From GWF2-50-93 sp049297395 (GTDB taxonomy: Bacteria; Verrucomicrobiota; Lentisphaeria; Victivallales; GWF2-50-93), in contig JBAQUG010000497.1 of NCBI GenBank assembly GCA_049297395.1, positions 5,704 to 69,703 of the forward strand: a stretch of 64,000 bases of DNA, in the 5' to 3' direction. Below the pieces are notes generated by a model. The model searched no databases. It worked only from the letters and a program-made list of their open reading frames with translations, and was not told where the DNA came from. The position numbers and the translations under genes were made by a program. Below, piece after piece: positions 18,801 to 27,300 of this stretch. Position 1 is the stretch's first letter; every line of letters starts with the position of its first letter.

Positions 18801-20084
18801 GGGATTCTTGCTGAGAATTGCAGCCCTGACTTTCGTGCCGCGCGCCCAGAACAGAACTTTTTCGGTGTGCATCTTATTGGAAATATCGAAGCAGTCGCCT
18901 GTCTCATATCCGCCATAGAGCTGGCATGACATGTCTTTCTCCGGTTCAGCCACGAAGACATTCACTGTCCTGCGGTCGTCGTCAGGATAATCCACTTCCA
19001 GAAGGTAGAGTTCCTGTTTTTTTGGCACGTCGATGTCGTATGCGAACCCGGAATTGTATTTCAGGTGGCCGGGCAGTTTCGGGGGTGACGGAAGTTTGAC
19101 ATCGGTATTGTCTCCGCCTTCGCGGTATTCGCCGGCTGCGGATTTCGCAATCCGCGTAGGTTCGGTGACTTCCCAGAATTTCTCGTTCGCCTTTATTTCC
19201 TTGCCCATGTCCTTCTGGGTGACGCAGTCGATGTCATGGATCAATGTCTTGCGCATCTCTTTTGGAAATCCGGCATTTTTAGTGTCGACAACTGCGAACT
19301 GTCCGGCGCGGAATTCGCTCGGATGCAGTAATTTCCCATCGACTTTCGCCATGACCTGGAAGACGCCTTCCTTCGGGCATTCGATCTTGACCGTCTTCGT
19401 CTTGGGTTCATCTCTGGAGGAAAACTCCACATCGCCTGCCGCCTGCAGCGGGGCTTCAGGAGCCAGAAGATTTTTCAAAAAGAGTTCGTAGCGTGTACTG
19501 GCTCCTGGCATGCCGCCTGTCACTTTGATCTTGTAGCTTTCGCCGGCACGGATTACATCATATCCGTCGCGTTCAGCCGAGATGGAGCATTCAGGCCTGC
19601 CCTTTGCTGGAACCAGTTCAAATGCGGCCGGCAGGATACCGGGGAATCCGAGACGGCGCAGACGCAGGACATGCTTGCCTTTTGTCAGCCAGAGATTGCA
19701 TTCCTTGTACCAGCGTCCCTGTTCGCCCGGACGGGCCTTTGCTTCGATGTCGTCATTCTCGGAGATCACAAAGTTGAGGACAGTTTTCCCGTCGACAAAT
19801 AGATCGCGTGGCCACCCGGGGACACCATCTTTTTCCAGCAGCTCGAACCAGCCGTCGGCAGGGATGTCGATGTCGTATTCCGCCCAGCCGCACATCTCGT
19901 TTATGATGCCGTTCTTCTTCTTCTCCGCCAGCTTCGCCTCGTCATTCGAATACCATTTGATCAAAGACCGGTCGAAACTCCATACGTCCCGTTTGACTAC
20001 GGGTTTTGACTCTGTGCCCTGCGAATAAACGGCGGAGAGCGACATGAAAGCCAGAACCGCGATCATCAATGCTTTTTTCATCAT
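15891..20084 (-). CDS. Giant secreted multidomain protein G2 (TIM-barrel-like putative glycosidase)
   Basis: About 1,397 residues. Several in-frame ATGs exist; AAGGGA lies 8 nt before the ATG at 20084, giving MMKKALMIAVLAFMSLSAVYS as signal peptide. The N-terminus is nearly identical in plan to G4 (RDVWSFDRS versus RDVWSYDRS), so the two are recent paralogs. Domains: jelly-roll with GWFELLEKDGVPGW, Ig-like, sugar-binding-like with YPDDDRRT, TIM-barrel-like core with LNWGYGDWDMSQFQKDSG near 641 and PKWIAWRNGRM, beta domain (YFYAVNRESYEIPV), helical spacer with HHWWRARTVL, a beta domain, and the C-terminal module (TVGPFP, INSPDERDAEILIGCDWWA, AWLNGE near 1325, SDPGDI). Likely secreted; substrate unknown. 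It follows the heparinase-like gene by 83 nt and precedes the mutarotase-like gene. Confidence 0.85.
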   Translation of the reverse strand: MMKKALMIAVLAFMSLSAVYSQGTESKPVVKRDVWSFDRSLIKWYSNDEAKLAEKKKNGIINEMCGWAEYDIDIPADGWFELLEKDGVPGWPRDLFVDGKTVLNFVISENDDIEAKARPGEQGRWYKECNLWLTKGKHVLRLRRLGFPGILPAAFELVPAKGRPECSISAERDGYDVIRAGESYKIKVTGGMPGASTRYELFLKNLLAPEAPLQAAGDVEFSSRDEPKTKTVKIECPKEGVFQVMAKVDGKLLHPSEFRAGQFAVVDTKNAGFPKEMRKTLIHDIDCVTQKDMGKEIKANEKFWEVTEPTRIAKSAAGEYREGGDNTDVKLPSPPKLPGHLKYNSGFAYDIDVPKKQELYLLEVDYPDDDRRTVNVFVAEPEKDMSCQLYGGYETGDCFDISNKMHTEKVLFWARGTKVRAAILSKNPGMRAAASKIRVYKIEDGLVGGPATRPEGRLMIHWMEEPTRWLQHAVPPKELTPIAKDFLAIERYLRLCQYHGFNAVSPTEAIYQGLTYNSSELEGWFVQPYDAPRIVALMCEKFGMKYIPELHLSGQAWFNAEIVDKLDPKMEDLYIWSRLGTSSMGGGGSWFCSTWNPLHPAIQGKYIKIVGELSDKLADTPAFSGVSLRLMSWVWQGWNGLPSLNWGYGDWDMSQFQKDSGIKVPGEAGSPDRFEKRFDFLTSKEMLPKWIAWRNGRMLDYYRQIRDRIRKANPEAVLYLPYYGDAAQGMDLTFGSYFGTEKGALLEIGLDLAKLADEPGISVYPSGTYGRRDHGDLVADAGVSDSLSSPDKFALGFGRERAFGFGNAYFEDQQQVHTSAFGLPELKDTRTDSGNNGAAEGAGRNALEKLACAVAEQDSGALRQGGMGYTFGRPDEYREWLAEFEQLPKEPFIPFEAARDPVAVWFKKCDDGFYFYAVNRESYEIPVSIQLKDCGKILSLGTGEETAAPEGKINMTLKPFQIRAFKTKRGAAIAGVEIAVPAEKISLVRDRIAFCQQLADEISSGSRKNDVAEKDREAFLSAVNDAWNAAEQHHWWRARTVLSSTPVIKVFNLLAQWPEGQLHRRLGIGALKTENRGGTDIAAALMLTADDLEKTLRDASKIKKIDSSTYNPEWLFTKILKAENGIFEANIPVPVDGRYRLSIGHCSDKPCAMMVSLGTVNMPVIAVCRTPGNPEKTVFPVVSLKAGTALLSIKGQSPFGIYGVTLQPEYHPIPSPNWMTVGPFPTKWYSGAKGELIKEAVSRNDIPADKADMKAEFDVGGKKLKWEYSDEVRGGIPHMNENAGLSFLYRAKVQDRGVCHAVTYINSPDERDAEILIGCDWWANAWLNGEQLKTDRKPELVADDGCFFNGWRPLPAKVHLKKGQNILIVKSHGGTVANWFTCYISDPGDISISNNIK

Positions 20085-20167
20085 CGTCATAATCCCTTCG
20101 TTTCTGTTAATATATTTTTTTAAAAACATCTTTGCTTAATCGAACCATTCAATGATGCGTCTCTTCG

Positions 20168-23100
20168 TCAGTGCTTCTGTTCGGGGAATTTGTCTTTTGA
20201 CGCTGAATATCCCAGATCGCCTGGGTCGATGATCTGCGCTGCGAACCGGCTCCCGCCTGATCCGCCATGGCATTTCACAAGCAGCGTGTTGACTCCTTTT
20301 TTCAGTCTGATCCTGGCGCAGGTCGCATTGGTGCTCGTGAAGGAAGCTCCGTCCTGCTGCACTTGGGAGGCGGCTCGCTCGCTGTCCACCAGCTCGCCGT
20401 TGATGTATGCATTGGCCCACCAGTCGCAGCTGAGCACCAGCTGTGAGCTTCGGTCGTCCGGAGAGTTGATGAAGGTGACGGCAAAGCAGACTCCCCCCCG
20501 GGGCAGTTTTAAAATGTGGGTGAAGTTCAGTCCGCTCTGCATGTAGGGGGCGCTCGTGTCGTCCCTGTTGTCCCACTTCAAATCTTTATCATCCATTCCC
20601 TTGTAGACAGCTTCAAAATTGATTTCCTTTTCCGGTCCATAGACGGTGGACATCGCTGCGCGCACTGCTTCGGCTTCCTTGCCACCGGGGGCGAACCCGC
20701 TTTTGAAGGGGCCGATGAAGCGCCAGGCCGGGGCGGGAAGATCGCGGTAGACCGGCTCGAGACGCAATCCGGCCAGCGCCAGCACGGCAGGGCCTTTGAT
20801 CATGAACGGACACGGAGATTCCTTGATGACGACATCGGTGCGTGCCGTATTTAGGCGGCCGGGCTCGGATCGGATGCCCGCCACGGACTTGCCACTGATT
20901 GAGATCTGCGCCTCGACCGTCTGGGCGCCAGAGACGAAAGTTTCGACGACCAAACGGTATTTGCCGGGACCAGGCGGGGTGAGTGACATCTCAAAAACAC
21001 CATCTTCGCTGACAAGCACTTTGGTTTTCGGCAGTTTCGGATCAAGCGATGACGCCTCCACCATCTTTACCGCCTTTGTCTGTTTCATGGCGGGCAGGAG
21101 TTCGGAAGCGCTGAGTTCGTCCCGGTACCGGTAGAGGTCGCTTCCATTCCACAGGACCGCCTGCAGGAAGGGCGAGTTCTTTTCCGGTCGCACAAAGTAG
21201 CGGCCTATGCCGTTCACCGTCAATTGGACGGCCTTAGCCGCTTCCACGCGCAACGGCAACGGACCGTCGCCAGTCACATCGACGCGCCGACCATCCGGCG
21301 ATATGGATACTTCCCATTTCGCCGGCAGTGATGGAATGCTGATCGTGACCACCTCGCCGGAGGGAAGGGGAGAGCGGACACCATTGCGGACCAGTTGAGT
21401 AGCACCAAGGCGCAGACAGCGCGCTACTGCTCCCGGCGTTCCGCGCACAACGAGATCTGTCCCGTCATTGCTGACATGGAACACCCCGTTTCCGCTCCTT
21501 ACATATTCAATGCCGCGGCATATGAGCAGACTGCCATTTACGGCTGCGTAACCTATTGGAACCGATTGGTTCCTGCTGAGGAACGAAACCGATGCCATGG
21601 AGGCGTCGGTTTGAAGTTCGCCTTTGACCGGGACGCCATTAACGCTTCCGCCGACAAGGTCGACTCCCGCTGCCGAGCGGACAAGCGCCATTTGTCCGTC
21701 GCCATCCCGCGGCAGCTCGATGGAACGGCCATCGTTTTCACTGTGGGGCGCGAGCAGCGAGAGGAACCGTCCGTTGATTCCGCGCTGGACGGCGTGCAAT
21801 ACTGGATAGCCGGTTGTCTTTGCCCGGTCGACATTGAGTTTCACATTTTGGTTGCCGAGAAAGACGCCATCCAGTATGCCGCGGCGAGTGTCGATCTTTT
21901 CCCAGGGGGGGCGATTGGCATCGGCCGGTCCGGCGTCTTCAGCTGTGAAGACGATGAAAGGATCTCCGGAGACGGGCAGATCATCTCCAGGTGTCCACGT
22001 TTGATCACGGGTGAAGACTGCGGCGGCCACGCGGCCGCCGCTTCCGCAGATAAGCTCGAAGCGCAGCGGTGAACCGTCGGCGATGGTGATCTCCGCCTTG
22101 CCGCCGGGGAGTATCGGCAGCCAGTTCCAACCTTGACGGTATGCGCCGCGGCCAAAGGCGGCCGCCACGGAGATGCCGTTGACGACGAATGTGTTGGAGC
22201 ACCATGACTGCACGAAAGGCTCGCCGCGGACCAATGCCCAGCCGTGGTAGACGCCGCCCGCCACTCTGTCCGCCCGCCACGCCATGGCCGCACCATTCGT
22301 CATGGAGCGCAGAACCTTGCCGCCGAAACGCTCCTGGATCGTGAAACGACGGCCGTCGACGCGCAGCGTGTTGCCGGCGACGGTGCGCGCCAGCCAGTCG
22401 TACTCATGTTCCTGATCGTCGGCGCGGAGATCGTCCGCAACCAGCACGACAGGTCCGCTCGCTCCGCGGAGGAACAGGCAGCGGCGGTCGGCCTGGCGGA
22501 CCGGATTGTATGGACGCCAATGCCATGGGCCGATGATGTCGCCGTCAAGCACCCGGTCGTAGGCCAGCTTGAGGTCGGAATCCAGGATGTCGGCGTAGCT
22601 GGAGAAATCCACTGAGCGGATGAAGGCGTCCGAACCGCCCTCGATCTGCTCCTGCGCCTTGCCGTCGATGTGGACGATGTTGTGGTCGCGGGAGCTGTAG
22701 TTGCCATAGCCGGAATCTGCGATGAAGCAGGTTCCGTTTGATGCGAGACAGAAGCTTCCCTGGTCGGCGTGCGTGTGGCCGGCGCGCAACGGCGAGGTGT
22801 TGAAGAAAAACACCGCATCGTCGACACCCCATCCATTCCGGCAGAACACCAGGCCGCGGTCGGCGAACCATCGCCCTGGCGGAAGGGCGCTCCGATCACC
22901 AGCCTTCTCCTCCGGCCAGCCGTTGATCAGCGCCACGGTTGTGTCGGGAAGTACGCCAAGCCCGGCTTTGACCGAATTTTGGTAAACCCACCTGCCCATC
23001 GGACCCAATTCCTTCCCGATGAAGCTGGCGAAGGCGGCCGACTGGAACTCGCCGTTGGACTTGTTGTAGTCGAACCCCTCGTATCCCCACGGCAGGGCCT

Positions 23101-24001
23101 CATAAGCCAGCCATTCCGGAACGCGTGGCAGATTGGTAGTCGTGATCATGTCGACGCCGCGCCGGCGCAGCATGATCAATGCGTGCGGAAGGGTGTGGGT
23201 GCCGAAATTCATAGGGTATTGGATGCCCTCGGTCATGGCTCCCTCGGCGCTGATCCCGTTGTCCAGGAATTCACGAAGTTTCGCGGCCGCCGCCGCCGCA
23301 GTAGGAGGGAAATACCCGTCCTCCCCTTCGATGGCGAGGTCGCAGAATAGCTGTCCTATTGCGCATAGGCATGTCCAGTTGGTGCAGTTGCGGCCGTTGG
23401 CCATGGGACCGTCCAGCCACCAGGAGGAGGCGTACATGTCGAGGGAAGGCTTGCCGACCATCGAGGCGAGGATGCGCCGCGACCGTCCGCGTTCCTCGTC
23501 GTTCAACAGTTCATACAGCCAGTCGTAGGCCAGGGCCGACTCCATGTCGCCCCAGTTCTCCTCGGCCTTGAGTTCGCCGTCAGGAGGGAATCCCGACATC
23601 CAGATGCGGAACATCTCCAACGCCATGCGACCGTCCTCCTTGTCGCCGGTGATCTGATAGAGCAGGGCGGCTTGCCGGAGCTGTGGCCGGAAACCGCTCC
23701 ACTGTTTCCGGCATTCCTCGAGCCAAGCCGGGTTCATCTTTTTCAACTCTTCGATGATGTTTCCGGCGAATGCACTGCCACGCAGATTCTTCACCAGTTC
23801 CTTGCCGACCGTCGTCTCCGCCCTGGCCCGGATGGCCGGAAGATCACCCTTGGAGAAAAGCAGGCGTGGATGTGTTCCTGCCGGGAGCGGGGATTCCCCG
23901 ATGGACTCGACGGGGGCGTCTGCAAAAAGTGAAATGGAACTTGAAAAACAGATGGCGCCGGCGGCGCATGCCGCGGCCACCCATTGACTTGAGATCCGCA
24001 T
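20168..24001 (-). CDS. Secreted heparinase II/III-like polysaccharide lyase with C-terminal WLNGE-type module
   Basis: About 1,277 residues; the start at 24001 is preferred (GGAG spacing) over ATG 24010. Signal peptide with a hydrophobic core AAACAAGAICFSSSISLFA. Residues about 45-340 form an alpha/alpha-toroid (ENWGDMESALAYDWLYELL, NWTCLCAIGQ), followed by a heparinase II/III-type beta-sandwich: AGHTHADQGSFCLA, FIADSGYGNYSS and HNIVHIDGK carry the His and Tyr residues expected of the fold. This predicts a lyase acting on uronic-acid-containing polysaccharide. After about residue 1090 it carries the module shared with the giants (FIGPFKSG, INSPDDRSS, CDWWANAYINGE, LVKCHGG, IIDPGDLGY). GC-rich relative to the neighbours. 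First gene of the minus-strand unit continuing into G2; preceded by a TGATATACT-type promoter. Confidence 0.85.
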   Translation of the reverse strand: MRISSQWVAAACAAGAICFSSSISLFADAPVESIGESPLPAGTHPRLLFSKGDLPAIRARAETTVGKELVKNLRGSAFAGNIIEELKKMNPAWLEECRKQWSGFRPQLRQAALLYQITGDKEDGRMALEMFRIWMSGFPPDGELKAEENWGDMESALAYDWLYELLNDEERGRSRRILASMVGKPSLDMYASSWWLDGPMANGRNCTNWTCLCAIGQLFCDLAIEGEDGYFPPTAAAAAAKLREFLDNGISAEGAMTEGIQYPMNFGTHTLPHALIMLRRRGVDMITTTNLPRVPEWLAYEALPWGYEGFDYNKSNGEFQSAAFASFIGKELGPMGRWVYQNSVKAGLGVLPDTTVALINGWPEEKAGDRSALPPGRWFADRGLVFCRNGWGVDDAVFFFNTSPLRAGHTHADQGSFCLASNGTCFIADSGYGNYSSRDHNIVHIDGKAQEQIEGGSDAFIRSVDFSSYADILDSDLKLAYDRVLDGDIIGPWHWRPYNPVRQADRRCLFLRGASGPVVLVADDLRADDQEHEYDWLARTVAGNTLRVDGRRFTIQERFGGKVLRSMTNGAAMAWRADRVAGGVYHGWALVRGEPFVQSWCSNTFVVNGISVAAAFGRGAYRQGWNWLPILPGGKAEITIADGSPLRFELICGSGGRVAAAVFTRDQTWTPGDDLPVSGDPFIVFTAEDAGPADANRPPWEKIDTRRGILDGVFLGNQNVKLNVDRAKTTGYPVLHAVQRGINGRFLSLLAPHSENDGRSIELPRDGDGQMALVRSAAGVDLVGGSVNGVPVKGELQTDASMASVSFLSRNQSVPIGYAAVNGSLLICRGIEYVRSGNGVFHVSNDGTDLVVRGTPGAVARCLRLGATQLVRNGVRSPLPSGEVVTISIPSLPAKWEVSISPDGRRVDVTGDGPLPLRVEAAKAVQLTVNGIGRYFVRPEKNSPFLQAVLWNGSDLYRYRDELSASELLPAMKQTKAVKMVEASSLDPKLPKTKVLVSEDGVFEMSLTPPGPGKYRLVVETFVSGAQTVEAQISISGKSVAGIRSEPGRLNTARTDVVIKESPCPFMIKGPAVLALAGLRLEPVYRDLPAPAWRFIGPFKSGFAPGGKEAEAVRAAMSTVYGPEKEINFEAVYKGMDDKDLKWDNRDDTSAPYMQSGLNFTHILKLPRGGVCFAVTFINSPDDRSSQLVLSCDWWANAYINGELVDSERAASQVQQDGASFTSTNATCARIRLKKGVNTLLVKCHGGSGGSRFAAQIIDPGDLGYSASKDKFPEQKH

Positions 24002-24116
24002 TTTCTCCATCCTTCCATTTTAAATTTTTCTTGAACTCAAACCCATTCATCCAACAATCCATCCGTCATCCCGTGGAATGACTGTGTTCCAGCTCCATTC
24101 CTTGCGCGATATATTG

Positions 24117-24125
24117 AGTATATCA
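24117..24125 (-). promoter_or_regulatory. Extended -10 promoter element TGATATACT upstream of heparinase-like gene
   Basis: On the minus strand TGATATACT matches the extended -10 element seen in three other promoters of this window. The -35 region at 17-bp spacing (GCCGAA) is weak, so it may need an activator. It lies 116 nt upstream of the start at 24001. Confidence 0.5.
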
Positions 24126-24197
24126 TGTAACATGCATTCTTCGGCATCGGATGGCAAGTCCAACCCGTGATTTTTTCACGCATTTATTTGCAGGGCA

Positions 24198-24300
24198 GTA
24201 ATGGCTCAGGCTTTATAAAAACGAGGGGGCGGTACCGTACTTTTCCCTCGGGCTTCGGGAAGAAGTCCTGGGACCGACCCCGTAAAGGCTGAGCCAATAC
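24198..24300. repeat. Large hairpin repeat, copy 2
   Basis: Core almost identical to 7315-7372 (GTACTTTTCCCTCG, GGGAAGAAGTCCTGGGACCG). The outer arms GGCTCAGGCTTTAT and GTAAAGGCTGAGCC pair with each other but differ in sequence from copy 1, so pairing is conserved while sequence is not. The element begins 27 nt downstream of the G3 stop codon on the minus strand, just as copy 1 abuts a stop codon. Confidence 0.8.
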
Positions 24301-24327
24301 GCAGGACGGGAGTACCTTGCCGTGATC

Positions 24328-27300
24328 CTATTTTCCCGTCTCCGGCGGTGTCGGGCTGTACTTCTGGTCTCCCGGATCGCTGACCGCGAAATTGGCATTC
24401 CACCCATCCCGGCCTGTCGTTGTCTTCACCAGCAGCTTGTTCCATCCGGCGTTCAACAGGATCGTCTTGCTGGCGAATTTCCCCCAGGGGCCGGAGATGT
24501 CCAGTACCGGCTCGTCGTTCAGCCAGACCCTGCCATCCCAATCCATGGCATAATACAATATGACGTTTCGTCTGCCAGGGCTGTATATCCACGAAGCAAG
24601 ATACGCGATCCCGCTCCCCGGGATGCCATAATTTTTGATATGGACATAGGGGTAGTATTTTTCCAGCAGCTTGACATACTTGTCATCGCCGATGTCAATC
24701 TGCCTCCACTGGATAGACTTGCCATCCATGCCCTTGTATTCGGAGGAGAGGCTGATCTCCTTTTCGGGAGGGAACGTCGCTTTCGCATAACATTCGCTTC
24801 GTTTCTCCCACGTGTACGGCTTCCCGTCCTCCACATTAAAATCAAAGAGTCCGATCGCGCTCCACTTCTTAATCGTGACAGGAGGCAGGAACGCCATTTC
24901 CATCGAACTGATCGCCAGTCCGTTGGCGCCTTCGCTGGTCAATGTCATGTCATAAAGACCGCTGTTTATTGACAGCGGCACCGACAGGACATTGCGGATA
25001 TGCCTTGTCTCGCCGTAGCCCTCTCCGATTGTTCCAACCGTCTTTCCATTGAACCCGACCTTGATCGGGCCGTAACCCTTTCCGAACAACCCCCTTATCC
25101 GGAGTTCGAACTGCCCCGCTGTCGCCGTGCTCGCATGGTAAACCGTCTTGCCGGACGGTATCACGACAAAATCCTCCTCCGTGTATTGAGCTAATTTTGC
25201 GAGTTTCGCAGCACCCTCCGGCTTGAAGTTGTGCTGGAGCAGATATCCGGCATTGCCGGAGCAGACGGCATAGTCCTCCATGCCATCCGGCCAGCCAAAG
25301 GCCTCCAGCCACCATCTGCGCTCCGAGGCGATGCGCTGGATGAGAAATCCGGCCTTCAGATACTCTTTGTCACGCCAGGCCTTATCTACAGGATTGAATG
25401 AGCCGGCGAATGTCTCAATCGCATCGCGTCTGTCCCATTCGCAGGTGTCCTTCACTCCAGCCGCGCATCCGCCCGCGCCGACGAAGACATGTTTCATGTC
25501 CCCGGCGGCGGCGTTTATTTTCCGCAGGAACTCAACCTGTTTGCCAATCCGTTCAATCTCGTCTGGCCGCACTTGGATATTCATCCCTTCAATTGATGTG
25601 ATTCCCTTTGCCGCGAAAAGCGCAGGCATGAACGGATCCAGCGACACATTGACCACATTCCCCTTTGCCGCGAGCGTTTCGCCGCTGACAAGATCTTTCA
25701 CCCCGTCCGCGTCCTTGGGCAATGAAATCTCAAGTTCCCTCCTATAGGGCGTCTGGTTGACCAGATAGAACACGAGCTCTTTCCCATGAAATATCCAACC
25801 GGTCTTGTCTTGTCTCTGGGCCGACCAGCAGACGACTACCGGCTGATCTGAGCCTTTACCGGCGAACCGCTCATACTTCAAGTCCGGGATCGCCCGGAAT
25901 ACCCGCACGAAGGAGCGCAGTCCCTCGTCAACTGGCGAAATGCCCCAGAGTTCACCGCAGACTATCCTGTCAAGCTGTCCTGCCGCCAGCGCTTTGGCCG
26001 GCTGCTCCAGCTGGCGGGGATGTCCGATCAATGCGAAGTCATGGCACAGATTCCTAATATAAGCCGTATCGCCAGGCGTAAAGTTCTCAATATTGCCGCG
26101 TATCTCCGCCGGTTCACGCACATCGAAGTTTGCGAACGCGACAGGGTCGAATCCATTCAATTCAATGTTCTCGTCATTGCCGCCCCTGAATTTCTCCCAT
26201 TTTTCAAAACCAATATCCCGGCGCCCGGCAAGGCTGGCATAATCAATTCCGCTTTCACGTGCAGGCGCTATTTTCCATGCGGCGTAGGCGCCGCTGTACA
26301 GCCGGGCGGAAGGCGCATTGCGGCGCAGTTCCGCCACTCCTTCCTCAAGCAGGCTTTCTACCTTCTGGCAGCGCCAGTCAATCCATTTGTCGCGGAGATC
26401 GTCCTTGAGCAGGTGTTCCCGGCGGAGTTTGAACCGCTCATCCCCGGCATTGGCCACACCGATGGAAACTCCTGTCTCCTTTTCAAAGAGAGACACCGTA
26501 AAATCATCGTACCCGTTGGAGTCCGAAATATAAAAGGGGTCGAATCCGGACTGCCATGGAGTCCACCACCTCAGACGCACCCCGGCAAAGGACGGGAAGC
26601 CGCCGTACTGCCTGCTGATTTCTCCGAGCACGGTGGTGAAATACTTGCGTGACGCAGGATGCGCAGGATTGAGAATGCGATGCGTCCATCCGCTTCCTCC
26701 GTCGTAGCACTTCCCATTGGAGTCGGTTACGAAAAGTTCGTCCGCCGCCTCATATCCGCATTTGCGGGCGAAATGCTGGACGGCTCCTTCCGACAATCGG
26801 GAAACCATCAGGTCCGCCACCATCCGGGCATTGTTCTTCTGTCCGGTCATGAGCAGCATCTTGAAAATATCGCGTTCAATGGGGTCGACCAGCCGCCCGC
26901 GGCCTCCGGTACTGTAAACATCCTGTCCTTTGGGAAGATGGGGGACGCCCTGCAGGAAAGTCATGTTGTATGACAATGCCGGCACCATGATCAAGTTATC
27001 GCCCCGATATCGGGACAGGCGGGTGTATCTTTCAGCTCCGGCATGCAATGCACGCCAATCCTGATAGAATCCTCCTCTGAGATTGCTGAGCAGGCCGGAT
27101 ATAAAATCATTGCCCTCCCAAAGCGGAGGCATTGTGCTTTCAAATGCCCATATATTGGTTTGTTCGCTGTCGGCGCCGAATTCCCTTTTCTGCTCCCAGC
27201 CGCCTGCCGGTTCCGGCAATGGAGGAAGACCTTCCGGCAGCTCATACAGTTCAATTTTTGAAATGGCACCCTCCCTGTTCAACCTGGAATTATGGTTGCC

